From: Paulinella micropora | Lineage: Eukaryota; Cercozoa; Imbricatea; Euglyphida; Paulinellidae | Assembly: GCA_019918135.1 (NCBI GenBank) | Contig: WBZZ01002985.1 | Location: 1 to 64,000, forward strand | Length of the DNA stretch: 64,000 bases | Direction of reading: 5' to 3' | Shown here: positions 1 to 10,500 of the stretch, piece by piece | Layout of the letters: every line of letters starts with the position of its first letter | Position numbering within the stretch: position 1 is the stretch's first letter | Translations under genes and position numbers: made by a program | The notes under the pieces: model-generated | Seen by the model: only the letters and a program-made list of their open reading frames with translations | Databases searched by the model: none | Told to the model about the DNA's origin: nothing

Positions 1-54
1 GGTCTGCTTTTATCCTCAGCCAAGGGGTCAGCGGCCCAAACGACCGTTTTTTCT

Positions 55-211
55 CCTTGACAGAATTTGGGTCTGCTTTTATCCGCGGCCCCCCCCCCCC
101 CCGCCCCCCACCACACACATACACACACAGCTGTCTGCCCTCTCCATCAGCCAGGGGAAAAAAACCTTCCCGGGGGCCGCGGATAAAAGCAGACCCCAAA
201 ATCTGTCAAGG
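55..211. repeat. Inverted repeat (hairpin) near left edge
   Basis: Two arms of about 38 bases, 55-95 and 172-211, are near-perfect reverse complements centred on the core GTCTGCTTTTATCCGCGG. They are separated by a ~75-base CA-rich loop. Bases 1-15 repeat the same core directly. No gene is supported in 1-500; poly-C, poly-G and short purine tracts fill the rest. Confidence 0.75.
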
Positions 212-310
212 GGGGGGGGGGGCGCGGATAGTTCCACGTGCCACCTGCCACCCCACCCTTCGAACAAATTTAAAAATTATATTTTTGCATCACTGACAGT
301 GTCAGGCTCC

Positions 311-790
311 GTTGGGGGGGGGGGGGGGGTGTCGATTTTTGGTGAAAGTCTGAAGGTCGGGAGGGGGGCCTGAAAAATGCGTTCTACGATTTTTTTGGAG
401 AAGCCCGGGGGGGGGGTAAAAGTAAACAGAGACTGAAAAGAATTTTCCTCCCCCCCCACCCCCGTGATTTCCCCCGGTGGAATTTTGGGGAGGCAAAAGA
501 AAGAAACAAAAATGAGGTCGGTGGGTGGGTGTCTGTGATGGTGTGTTGGTGTTTGTGTTTGTGTGTGTGTGTGTGTCTCTCTGTATTTTACATGTACATA
601 TCAATGTGTATTATGGGTGTCTATATGTATGTATGTATTGTGCATGCATTAAGTGTGTGTGTGTGTGTGTGTGTGTGTCTGGGTGGGTGGGTGGGTGTAG
701 GTGTGTTGGTGCGTTGATATTTGTGTGTGTGCGTGTATCTGTGTGTGTATGTGTAAGTATGTACTAGTATGTGTGTCAGTCTAGTACTCA
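311..790. repeat. Poly-G/C tracts and TG microsatellite
   Basis: A run of about 18 G lies at 314-330, with further G/C runs at 400-470. A TG-rich simple repeat fills about 525-790. Short reading frames across it translate to valine/cysteine or proline runs and are products of the repeat. Confidence 0.85.
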
Positions 791-1316
791 GTCTGTGTGT
801 ATATGTTTCAACCCTATGTAAGTACGGAGTTTTAATGTCGCATTGTACTATTGCAAAGAGAAATATGTATGTTTGAAAGAGAAATCAGAAGCGAGCTTAA
901 ACTTGTAATGAGAAATCAGAATATGTATCTGTAGACAAATGTATAAGATCGGACCTATTACTATATTGAATATGGTGTAAATATGAGCATATATTACTTG
1001 TATGTATTCGTGAGGAGATACGTTTTTAGCTGTTTTTTCATCCTAAATGACATTCTCTCCAATCGTGCTTCTGATTTCGTATTAAGTTTCATTTATCTTG
1101 CCTAGAATGATCAAGGTTGTTCTAAGTAAAAGAAGTCGCAGTGTGGAAAAAGAAATCAGAAGCAATAAGTTTTTTTTAACTTTTTAAAATTTACATTGGC
1201 TTGTTTGCGCCCCATGTAGTTCATATTGTTGTTTGGTAAGATTCGTCTAGGTAGTTAATATTATTATAATAGTTTCATTTCACCTGTCCCGGCAAGGCTT
1301 TTCGTGATTCAAGTCC
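791..1316. other. AT-rich non-coding stretch
   Basis: This ~520-base AT-rich segment holds no convincing reading frame on either strand. A short motif around GAAATCAGAAGC recurs at about 881 and 1151. I see nothing else here. Confidence 0.5.
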
Positions 1317-1538
1317 TCCACGCGGCTGGCTTCACTGAGTGCTCATTGAGGGGCACGGTCGGAGTGCTCTGGTCAAACATTGAGAAGACTCCGTCAAAGC
1401 AACTAAGCCGAAACTTGATCTAGGCTTCCACGCGGCTGGCTTCACTGAGTGCTCATTGAGGGGCACGGTCGGAGTGCTCTGGTCAAACATTGAGAAGACT
1501 CCGTCAAAGCAACTAAGCCGAAACTTGATCTAGGCTTC
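1317..1538. repeat. 110-bp perfect tandem duplication
   Basis: The segment starting TCCACGCGGCTGGCTTCACT occurs at 1317-1426 and again, apparently without change, at 1427-1536. The identity implies a very recent duplication or an assembly duplication. No reading frame crosses it convincingly. Confidence 0.85.
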
Positions 1539-2440
1539 AGTGAATTTTGCATTCTGAGAAGGCTGCTTTGAACTGATCATAGTGAAGCCTACGGTCAATT
1601 TATGATCTTCGAATCCTGCGTCATCCGAGACTGCTTATGACAGCTCTGATGATGAGCTTGCCCGCGGCTGGTGCCCAAGTTGACTAGCTAGTTGAACCTC
1701 TTGTCTACCAACCACCACCACCCCTCCCTCCCCCCCCCCCCCCCCCCGCCGCTCCGTGACACGTATTAATATGAAAATAATATTAATTAGTATTAATATC
1801 AGTAAGTCACTGTTCCTGTTTCTGCTCTAAAGTTCTTCCCTTGTTCTGCTTCCCATTATTAATACAAGTTCAGGGTGCAGTTTCTGCTTCAAAATGTTCA
1901 AACAACCCCCCCCCCCCTGCCCTAGCTCTTTCAAACATCCACCGTTGAATACTCTATTAATACCCCCCACCCCCTCCCCCCCCCCCCCCCCCCCACACAC
2001 AAGCGACTTCAGAGTCTGGTTTTGTTACAAAGTTCTTCAGTGTACGAAGAATATTAATATTACATCTCACTACTATATATTATTATCAATAATATTTCCG
2101 ACAATAAATTTCCATATGCATGATTACTTTCAATGTCATCTTTTCCACAGTAACATCCACTATTTGGTTTTAAAGATATGTCGTTTTCCAGGAAAATTTT
2201 AGACCCCCCCTTCCCCCCATTTTTAGACTTAATTTTTTATCTCATGGTGAAAATGTAAAACAGGAAAGTCACATCCAGCGTAATCCGAGTCGAAGTGACT
2301 GTAGGAGAAAATCATGCTTACGACCGCAGAACCCACAGAGTAGAATATAAACATGCGATAGATCGTTCAAAGGAGCAGCCCATGAGCAAAAACATGCTAA
2401 ATATTTGGTTCAAAGTGTGGTGAATACATTTATGGGTGTA
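1539..2440. other. AT-rich stretch with poly-C tracts
   Basis: No gene is supported. Poly-C tracts lie at about 1725-1747, 1903-1917 and 1976-1995, separated by AT-rich DNA with several TATTAATATT-type motifs. Confidence 0.5.
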
Positions 2441-2454
2441 GATGTAGTTATGTA

Positions 2455-3697
2455 AGAACGTATGTATGTAAGTATGTATGCATGTATGTGTATATGCATG
2501 CATGTCTGTCTGTATGTATGTTTATTTGTATGTATGTATGTATGTTTGTATGTATATATGTATGTATGTACGTAGTATGTTTATTTATGTTTATTTATGT
2601 ATGTATGTTTACGTCGGTATGTATATATGTATGTACGTATGTTTATGTATGTACATGCGTATGTATGTATGTATGTATGTATGTATGTATGTATGTATGT
2701 ATTTGTATGTATATGTATATGCATGTATGTATTTATGTATATGTATCTATCTAGGTATGTAGGTATGTATGTATTTATGTATATGTATCTATGTAGGTAT
2801 GTAGGTATGTAGGTATGTAAGTGTGCACGTCTTTGTATGCATGTATGTACGTGTGTATGCATGAACGTTCCATAGTGTATGTATGTATCTATGTATGTGT
2901 ATGTATGTATGTATGTATGTTTGTATGTTTGCATGTATGTATGTATGTATGTATGTATGTATATAGGTGTATAGGTATGATATGTATGTATGTATGTATG
3001 TATGTATGATGTATGTATGATATGTATGGATGGTATGTATATGGATGGATGATATGTATGTAATAACTATGTCTTTTTGTAGGTAGGAAGGTATGTATGT
3101 CTATATAATGTATGAATTTATGTATGTATGTATGTATGCATATATATTTATCTATGTATCTATGTATGTATGTATGTATGTACGTTTGTGTGTATGTATG
3201 TATTTATGCATGTATGCATTTATGTACGTATGTGTGTAAGTATGTAATTAGTATGTATTTATATATTAAGTGTATGCAATATATGTATGTATGCATGTAT
3301 GCATGTATGCATGTATGAACGTATGTATGTAGGCATGCGTATGTGTGCATGTATGCATGCATGTGCATACATATGTACATGTACATACATATGTACATGT
3401 ATAGACATACATACATACATACATACATACATACATGCATGCATACATGCATGCACATACATACATACATACAAACATACATACATACGTACATACATAC
3501 ATACAAAAAAACATAACCATACATATATACATAAATACATACATACAAACATACAAACAGTCATGATAGCAAACTCTGCCTCATTATCGGGTTAGTATGT
3601 GTATGTATGTATGTATGTATGTATGTATGTATGTTTGTATGTTTGCATGTATGTATGTATGTATGTATGTATGTATGTATATAGGTATATAGGTATG

Positions 3698-3728
<31 letters not shown>

Positions 3729-4416
3729 TGATATGTATGGATGGTATGTATATGGATGGATGGTATGTATGTAATAACTATGTCTTTTTGTAGGTAGGAA
3801 GGTATGTATGTCTATATTATGTATGAATTTATGTATGTATGTATGTATGCATATATATTTATCTATGTATGTATGTATGTATGTATGTATGTACGTTTGT
3901 GTGTATGTATGTATTTATGCATGTATGCATTTATGTACGTATGTGTGTAAGTATGTAATTAGTATGTATTTATATATTAAGTGTATGCAATATATGTATG
4001 TATGCATGTATGCATGTATGCATGTATGAACGTATGTATGTAGGCATGCGTATGTGTGCATGTATGCATGCATGTGCATACATATGTACATGTACATACA
4101 TATGTACATGTATAGACATACATACATACATACATACATACATACATACATGCATGCATACATGCATGCACATACATACATACATACAAACATACATACA
4201 TACGTACATACATACATACAAAAAAACATAACCATACATATATACATAAATACATACATACAAACATACAAACAGTCATGATAGCAAACTCTGCCTCATT
4301 ATCGGGTTAGTATGTGTATGTATGTATGTATGTATGTATGTATGTATGTATGTATGTTTGTATGTTTGCATGTATGTATGTATGTATGTATGTATGTATA
4401 TAGGTATATAGGTATG

Positions 4417-4447
<31 letters not shown>

Positions 4448-5541
4448 TGTATGTATGTATGATATGTATGGATGGTATGTATATGGATGGATGGTATGTA
4501 TGTAATAACTATGTCTTTTTGTAGGTAGGAAGGTATGTATGTCTATATTATGTATGAATTTATGTATGTATGTATGTATGCATATATATTTATCTATGTA
4601 TGTATGTATGTATGTATGTATGTATGTATGTACGTTTGTGTGTATGTATGTATTTATGCATGTATGCATTTATGTACGTATGTGTGTAAGTATGTAATTA
4701 GTATGTATTTATATTAAGTGTATGCAATATATGTATGTATGCATGTATGCATGTATGCATGTATGAACGTATGTATGTAGGCATGTATGCATGCATGTAC
4801 ATACATATGTACATGTACATACATATGTACATGTATAGACATACATACATACATACATACATACATACATGCATGCATACATGCATGCACATACATACAT
4901 ACATACAAACATACATACATACGTACATACATACATACAAAAAAACATAACCATACATATATACATAAATACATACATACAAACATACAAACAGTCATGA
5001 TAGCAAACTCTGCCTCATTATCGGGTTAGTATGTGTATGTATGTATGTATGTATGTATGTATGTATGTTTGTATGTTTGCATGTATGTATGTATGTATGT
5101 ATGTATGTATGTATGTATGTATATAGGTATATAGGTATGATATGTATGTATGTATGCATGTATGTATGTATGTATGTATGATATGTATGGATGGTATGTA
5201 TATGGATGGATGGTATGTATGTAATAACTATGTCTCTTTGTAGATAGGAAGGTATGTATGTCTATATAATGTATGAATTTATGTGTGTATGTATGTATGC
5301 ATATATATTTATCTATGTATCTATGTATGTATGTATGTATGTACGTTTGTGTGTATGTATGTATTTATGCATGTATGCATTTATGTACGTATGTGTGTAA
5401 GTATGTAATTAGTATGTATTTATGTATTAAGTGTATGCAATATATGTATGTATGCATGTATGCATGTATGCATGTATGAACGTATGTATGTAGGCATGCG
5501 TTTGTGTGCATGTATGCATGCATGTACATACATATGTACAT
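2455..5541. repeat. ATGT satellite with ~717-bp higher-order repeat
   Basis: The region is an (ATGT)n microsatellite whose variants form a higher-order unit of about 715-719 bp. The marker CTGCCTCATTATCGGGTTAG closes units ending at 3595, 4310 and 5029, and a last partial unit stops at about 5541. In each unit the strand flips from ATGT-rich to ACAT-rich around ACATGTACATACATATGTAC, so each unit could fold into a long hairpin. All reading frames here encode MYVC/HTYI-type repeats and are not genes. Confidence 0.9.
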
Positions 5542-5864
5542 CAATCCATCCTGAAATGTCGATAGGCCTGAAAGAACAGGCTGCCAATTTGCCCAGGGTG
5601 GGATAATCTATTGCCTTTTTGTCCTGCGTGGATAGTACATATTGGCATTAGTGTCTCGGCCGGCCCAGTCTGTGAAAAAAATTCACGTGTTTTGCGGCTA
5701 GTGTGAACCCACAATTGCGAGTTTTCCAATTTTTCATACATAAAAACCCGCTTCTACCGTATAATTTTGCAACAAGCAAGCGACCCTGCTCAGCAGGGGG
5801 CTAGCTTGGGCTCGTGTTGTGTGTACTCTCACACTACCACTCACCGCAGAGATTGTGCACTACG
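5542..5864. other. Unique spacer
   Basis: About 320 bases of non-repetitive DNA between the satellite and the next minisatellite. A 66-codon frame on the minus strand (5541-5741) has no recognisable feature, and I do not call it a gene. Confidence 0.4.
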
Positions 5865-6122
5865 CTGGCTACTTACTGGCTACGCACGTGGTACACTGGA
5901 TACTCGCTGGCTACACACTGGCTACCAATACACTGGCTACCAACACACTGGTTACTCACTGGCTACCAATACACTAGCTACCAACACACTGGTTACTCAC
6001 TGGCTACCAATACACTGGCTACCAACACACTGGGTACACACTGGTTACTCACTTGGTACCAACACACTGGCTACACACTGGCTACCAACACACTGGGTAC
6101 ACACTGGCTACACACTCGCTAC
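5865..6122. repeat. ACTGGCTACCAA minisatellite
   Basis: Irregular units of 12-20 bases built on ACTGGCTACCAACACACTGG are repeated at least ten times. Overlapping frames give HWLPTHW-type repeats, which reflect the DNA repeat rather than a protein. Confidence 0.85.
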
Positions 6123-6170
6123 CGTTGGCACTGTGACAGTGCAGTCGACACTCTCACAGTGCCGATGGTA

Positions 6171-6890
6171 GGTGGTCCAAATCGGCACCCAGGCAGTATA
6201 TATTTCCCCAACCACGCCGGACCACCAGGGGACACGGGAAGGGGGGGACCCACCGCAACCATGATCAAACCAGTGTAGTATCCACAGTTAGACTGCCTGG
6301 ATCATGTTGGCGGTGGGACCCCCTCCCTCTCGCGCGACCGACTGGTGTAGTCCGGATCGGATGCGGAGACGTATATCTTTTTTGGACCGCCCTGGACCAC
6401 GCGCTCGTCGAGCAGCTGACGGTGTCGACGAGACACCAGTTCGCTCGACGACACGGGACCAAAGTACAGTCGACGCGTGGTCCAAATCGGAACCAAGGCA
6501 GTATATCTTTTCCCAACCACGCCGGACCACGCACGCCCGTCGACCACGCAAGAGGGAGGGACCTACCGCAACCATGATCAAACCAGTGTAGTATCCCGCG
6601 GTAGACTGCCTGGATCATGTTGGTGGTGGGTCCCTCCTCTCGCGGTGGTGGTCCGGATCGGACGTCTGGGTGTATATCTTTTTTGGACCGCTTTGGACCA
6701 CCCGTCGACACCGAGGTCAGTACCGACGACACACTGCCTGTGTCATGGTGGCGGTGGGTCCCTCCCCCTCTCACCCTCCTGACGGTGGTGGTCCGGATCG
6801 GACGTGGGACGTATATTTTTTGTGGACCGCTCTGGACCACGCGCTCGCCGAGCAGCTGACAGTGTCGACGAGACACCAGTTCGTTCGACG
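6171..6890. repeat. ~305-bp direct repeats
   Basis: A unit starting GGTGGTCCAAATCGG begins at about 6171 and again at about 6476. It contains ACCATGATCAAACCAGTGTA, then TGCCTGGATCATGTTGG, then GGTCCGGATCGGA followed by GTATATCTTTTTTGGACCG. A third partial copy of the last block lies at about 6785-6880. Short frames on both strands are artefacts of this repeat. Confidence 0.75.
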
Positions 6891-6910
6891 AGACTACCCC
6901 AGCTGCCACC

Positions 6911-7047
6911 CGGTGGTCCAAATCCGCCCGGATTTTTCTAGTCTGTTCTTTTGGCGCTTTGGCCCGCCTTTGGTGCCTTGTGGTCCAAAGGAGCGGTCCA
7001 AGCAGTTGAGAATTTAATTAGGCACAGAGGGCGGATTTGGACCACCG
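6911..7047. repeat. 19-bp perfect inverted repeat, ~100-bp spacer
   Basis: CGGTGGTCCAAATCCGCCC at 6911-6929 has its exact reverse complement at 7029-7047. The arm resembles the GGTGGTCCAAATCGG start of the 305-bp repeats just upstream. The spacer has no coding capacity. Confidence 0.8.
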
Positions 7048-7160
7048 CGGGGAGGGGGGACCTGCAATGTCCAGCTTTTAGCTGCAGGCCGGGATTTGCG
7101 GGAAAATTTCTCGTTTTTATTGAATAACAGCACGCTAGGACTAAAAAATATTTCTTCTTT

Positions 7161-7178
7161 GTCTATAAAAAGTATAAC
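7161..7178 (+). promoter_or_regulatory. Possible TATA-like promoter of the small CxxC genes
   Basis: TCTATAAAAAGTATAAC lies directly before the ATG at 7179, in an AT-rich gap after GC-rich repeats. The position fits the short 5' leaders common in large DNA viruses. This is inference from composition only. Confidence 0.3.
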
Positions 7179-7307
7179 ATGCCAGTGCCAGACGCTTGTC
7201 CTGTCTGTGGTGAGAAACCGATCAATAAAGAGAAACGAAGACCTAACAAGCAAAGGGAAAAAGGAGTATTTAAGCTGCGAGCTTATTACACGCACGAAGA
7301 AGACTAA
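7179..7307 (+). CDS. Small CxxC protein, 42 aa
   Basis: A 42-residue frame starts with ATG just after a TATA-like box and has one CPVCG zinc-knuckle-like motif at residues 7-11, then a strongly basic stretch rich in K and R. Its stop codon lies two bases before the ATG of the next small gene, which also has a CPTCG motif near its start. The pairing of two tiny CxxC proteins and the tight spacing argue for a real unit. One CxxC pair alone cannot complete a classical zinc site, so it may dimerise or act with the neighbour. Function is unknown. Confidence 0.4.
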   Translation: MPVPDACPVCGEKPINKEKRRPNKQREKGVFKLRAYYTHEED

Positions 7308-7309
7308 CA

Positions 7310-7528
7310 ATGCTGGCAGTTTGCCCTACGTGCGGCGCCTGCTTTTTCGAAGGCCAGCTGTACTGGTCCTGGACTTGCAAAAAAGGGGATCCTCGGGACT
7401 TAGCATCGCTCGTGTGCCGCCCTTATGGCGACGGCGCCTGCATCAACCCCGCTCGCGACGTCCCAGGCGGAGACACTTGGGAAGAACGCATGCGCTTCGT
7501 CGACAATTTTCTCGATGAGATTTTGTAA
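7310..7528 (+). CDS. Small cysteine-rich protein, 72 aa
   Basis: The frame has ATG at 7310. It carries CPTC at residues 5-8, then WTCKKGD and two further cysteines (LVC, GAC), which together could form a small zinc-binding fold. The C-terminal third is acidic and ends DNFLDEIL. It follows the 42-aa CxxC frame by two bases and precedes the fibre gene by 56 bases, so the three may be co-transcribed. I do not recognise the family. Confidence 0.5.
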   Translation: MLAVCPTCGACFFEGQLYWSWTCKKGDPRDLASLVCRPYGDGACINPARDVPGGDTWEERMRFVDNFLDEIL

Positions 7529-7584
7529 AATAATTAGTAAAAAAACTTATTCTCTTGATCTGTTATTTAATCAGCAAACCAGGA

Positions 7585-10500
7585 ATGGAAGTGGCCAGGT
7601 CGTACAAACGGCGTCGGCTCGATGGAGCGGCCGATGATTTCGTGCTGCCGGTGGATGGACAGGCGGGTGATGTCTTGATTAGCGACGGTGGCGGGGGTGT
7701 AAGATGGGCAACAGGCGGAGTGGCCGCGAACGATGCGGTAGCTCTGAATACCGCTCACAGACTGACTACGTCCGGCAACCCTCACTTGGTCGATTTAGCC
7801 GACCTGATTACCTTGACGCTAGACACCGAAGCGAAAGTTAACCAGCCGGCCGGGATGACGTCTAACAGCTCCGCGGGCTTCGTGGCCTCGGCCTCTAGCA
7901 ATTCCGCCCAGGCCTACCTGGCCTTTGACAGCGACTTCTCGACCCTGTGGGGCACCACTGCTCCCGACAGCTACAGCGGCAACAACTACACTGCCATGAT
8001 CGAGACGGTTGTCGATAATCTCACCGTGACAGGCGCGTGGCTCCAGCTCGATCTAGGCCAGCACGCCAAAGTCACTGCTTACCACGTCACGTCCGCGGGT
8101 GCTATTACCGCGCCCAGAGACTGGGTAGTCGCTTATAGCGCGGACGGCAGCCGGTGGTTCACTTGGGACAGCCAGACGGCCCAGACCTTTGTCGGCGACA
8201 GCCTGCGCACGTTCACGCCGGCGGCAGCAGCCGATAACGCCAGGTACCTGCGCTTAATCTGCACCAAAAACAACGGGGCGGGGGTCTGGTACATGCGGAG
8301 CCTAGCCTTTGACTACCAACTGTACAATGCCGGCTGCATCGAGAACACCAGCTACCCTACCAAGACCTCGCAGCTGGCGCCCAAGGCGTACGTCGACCAC
8401 CAGGTAGCAGGGGCGGTGAAGTTCCCGTCGATCATGCCTACCCAAAACGACTGTATCGTGACTATGGACCCGGACGGCTCGATCTTTGCAGTCAAGGACA
8501 GGACGCTCAAGCAGCCGACCTTGGCTCCTAGCGACAATGGCGCCGTCGTGCTTATGGACACCGACTACAAGGTCACGACGATCCCGGACACCCTCGCGAG
8601 GCTGCCTAACCCTTTGCCCGTCTCGGCCGCACAGCTGGTGACGGTCGATTCGGACGGCGTGCTGGGCCTAAGCAGCCATTTGACTGCTACCAACAACCCG
8701 CACGGGACCTCGCTAGCTAACCTCGTGAACTCGTCGACACTGACTCTGACAGGGGCTGGCGGCAACAGCACGCTTTCCGCTCCAGCGTCTGGCTCCAGTG
8801 CCATCAAGACTTTCAGTAGTCTGCCGTCCGCAGTCTCGCTGGTCACGGTAGACGGCAGCGGCAACCTGGCACACGCGCAGCAGGTTGGACACAGCCTGTC
8901 TTTTACAAACGTGTCTCCGAGCGGCAGCCGAATGCCTAACGGTATGACATCCTCGAGCTGGACGTCCGGCGGCCAAACGTTTGTCGCGAGCTGTAGTTCC
9001 TGGTACAACGAACCAGCCACCACGTTCGCCCCTTTTAGGGCGTTTGACAACAGCTCCACGACTTACTGGGCGTCGCTGCTGAGCGTCTACAACATGACCA
9101 CTGGTCTCTACACCGGCAACAAGTTCAAATCAGTGGGAGGCTCGAACGTGAACGGGGAGTGGATCCAGCTTGATTTCGGGACAGACGTTCAGCTGACCAA
9201 GTACTACATCACGCCCGGAGACGCTGCTGCACAGAGATCGCCTGGCAAGTGGGTGATGGCGGTCAGCGACGACGGGAGTACTTGGACTACCTGGCACCAA
9301 CAGACAACAAGATACGCCTTCACGGATTGGAAAGAAGCTGTTTTTACGCCTTCTGTGCCCGTGGTCTGCCGGTATGCGGTGCTGATAGCCACTGAAAATT
9401 CAGGCGGTTGGGATTACATCCAAATCGGCTCGCTGACTTTCGATTACAGCGGGCCCGCTCTCAGGGTTAAGAACCTGGGCACTCCCGCAAACGGGACTGA
9501 CGGCGCCAACAAGACCTACGTCGACGGCGCGGTCGCTGTCCACGCCGGCATCACCAACGCCAACCCGCACGGTACCCTGACGACTCACATTACCGACTTT
9601 GCTACCGGTGTGAGTAACAACTCGAGTGTGAGCGCCAACACGACTCACCGCGGCATTACTAGCGGCAACCCGCACGGGGCCTCGCTGGCTAACCTCGTGA
9701 ACTCGTCGACGCTCACACTGACGGGAGCTGGCGGCAACAGCACGCTGGCCGCTCCTGCATCTGGGACTTCTGCGCTCAAGTTGCCGACCGCCCTGCCTGG
9801 TAGCACGTCGATAGTGACACTCGACTCTGGTGGCCAGTTAGCGACAGGGGCTGCTAGCTCACTGTCACTCAGCGGAGCGGGAGGCACCAGTACGCTTTCC
9901 GCTGCAGCCTCTGGCTCTTCCGCGCTCAAGCTGCCGATCGCCCTGCCTGGTAGCACGTCGATAGTGACACTCGACTCTGGCGGCCAGTTAGCGACGGGGG
10001 CTGCTAGCTCGTTGTCTCTCAGCGGGGCTGGTGGTACCAGCACGCTTACAGCTCCAGCCTCTGGCTCTTCCGCGCTCAAGCTGCCTACTGCCCTGCCTGG
10101 TAACACCTCGTTATTGACACTCAGCTCCAGTGGACAGCTCGCGACAGGGGCTGCCACCTCGTTGTCGCTCAGTGGTGCCGGTGGCACCAGTACACTTTCC
10201 GCTCCAGACTCGGGCTCTTCCGCGCTCAAGCTGCCGACAACCCTGCCTGGAAGTGCTTCGCTAGTGACACTCGATTCTGGTGGCCAGCTAGCGACAGGGG
10301 CTGCCAGTTCGCTGTCACTTAGCGGGGCGGGCGGCACCAGCACACTTTCAGCTCCAGCCTCAGGCTCTTCTGCGCTCAAGCTACCGACCGCCCTACCAGG
10401 CAGTACTAGCCTGGTGTCGCTGGGCTCCGACGGAGCGCTGCTGCACGGGGACCAGGCTATCTCTCACGGTCTGAGCCTTGTAGCAACTTCGTACGTTAAG

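Noticed and set aside
2478-5479. Many overlapping frames with MYVCMYV or HTYIHTY repeats
   Set aside because: They are direct translations of the ATGT satellite, are open in several frames at once and have no start context.
5767-6921. Frames of 80-220 codons on both strands
   Set aside because: They translate the ACTGGCTACC minisatellite and the 305-bp repeats. The register changes between units.
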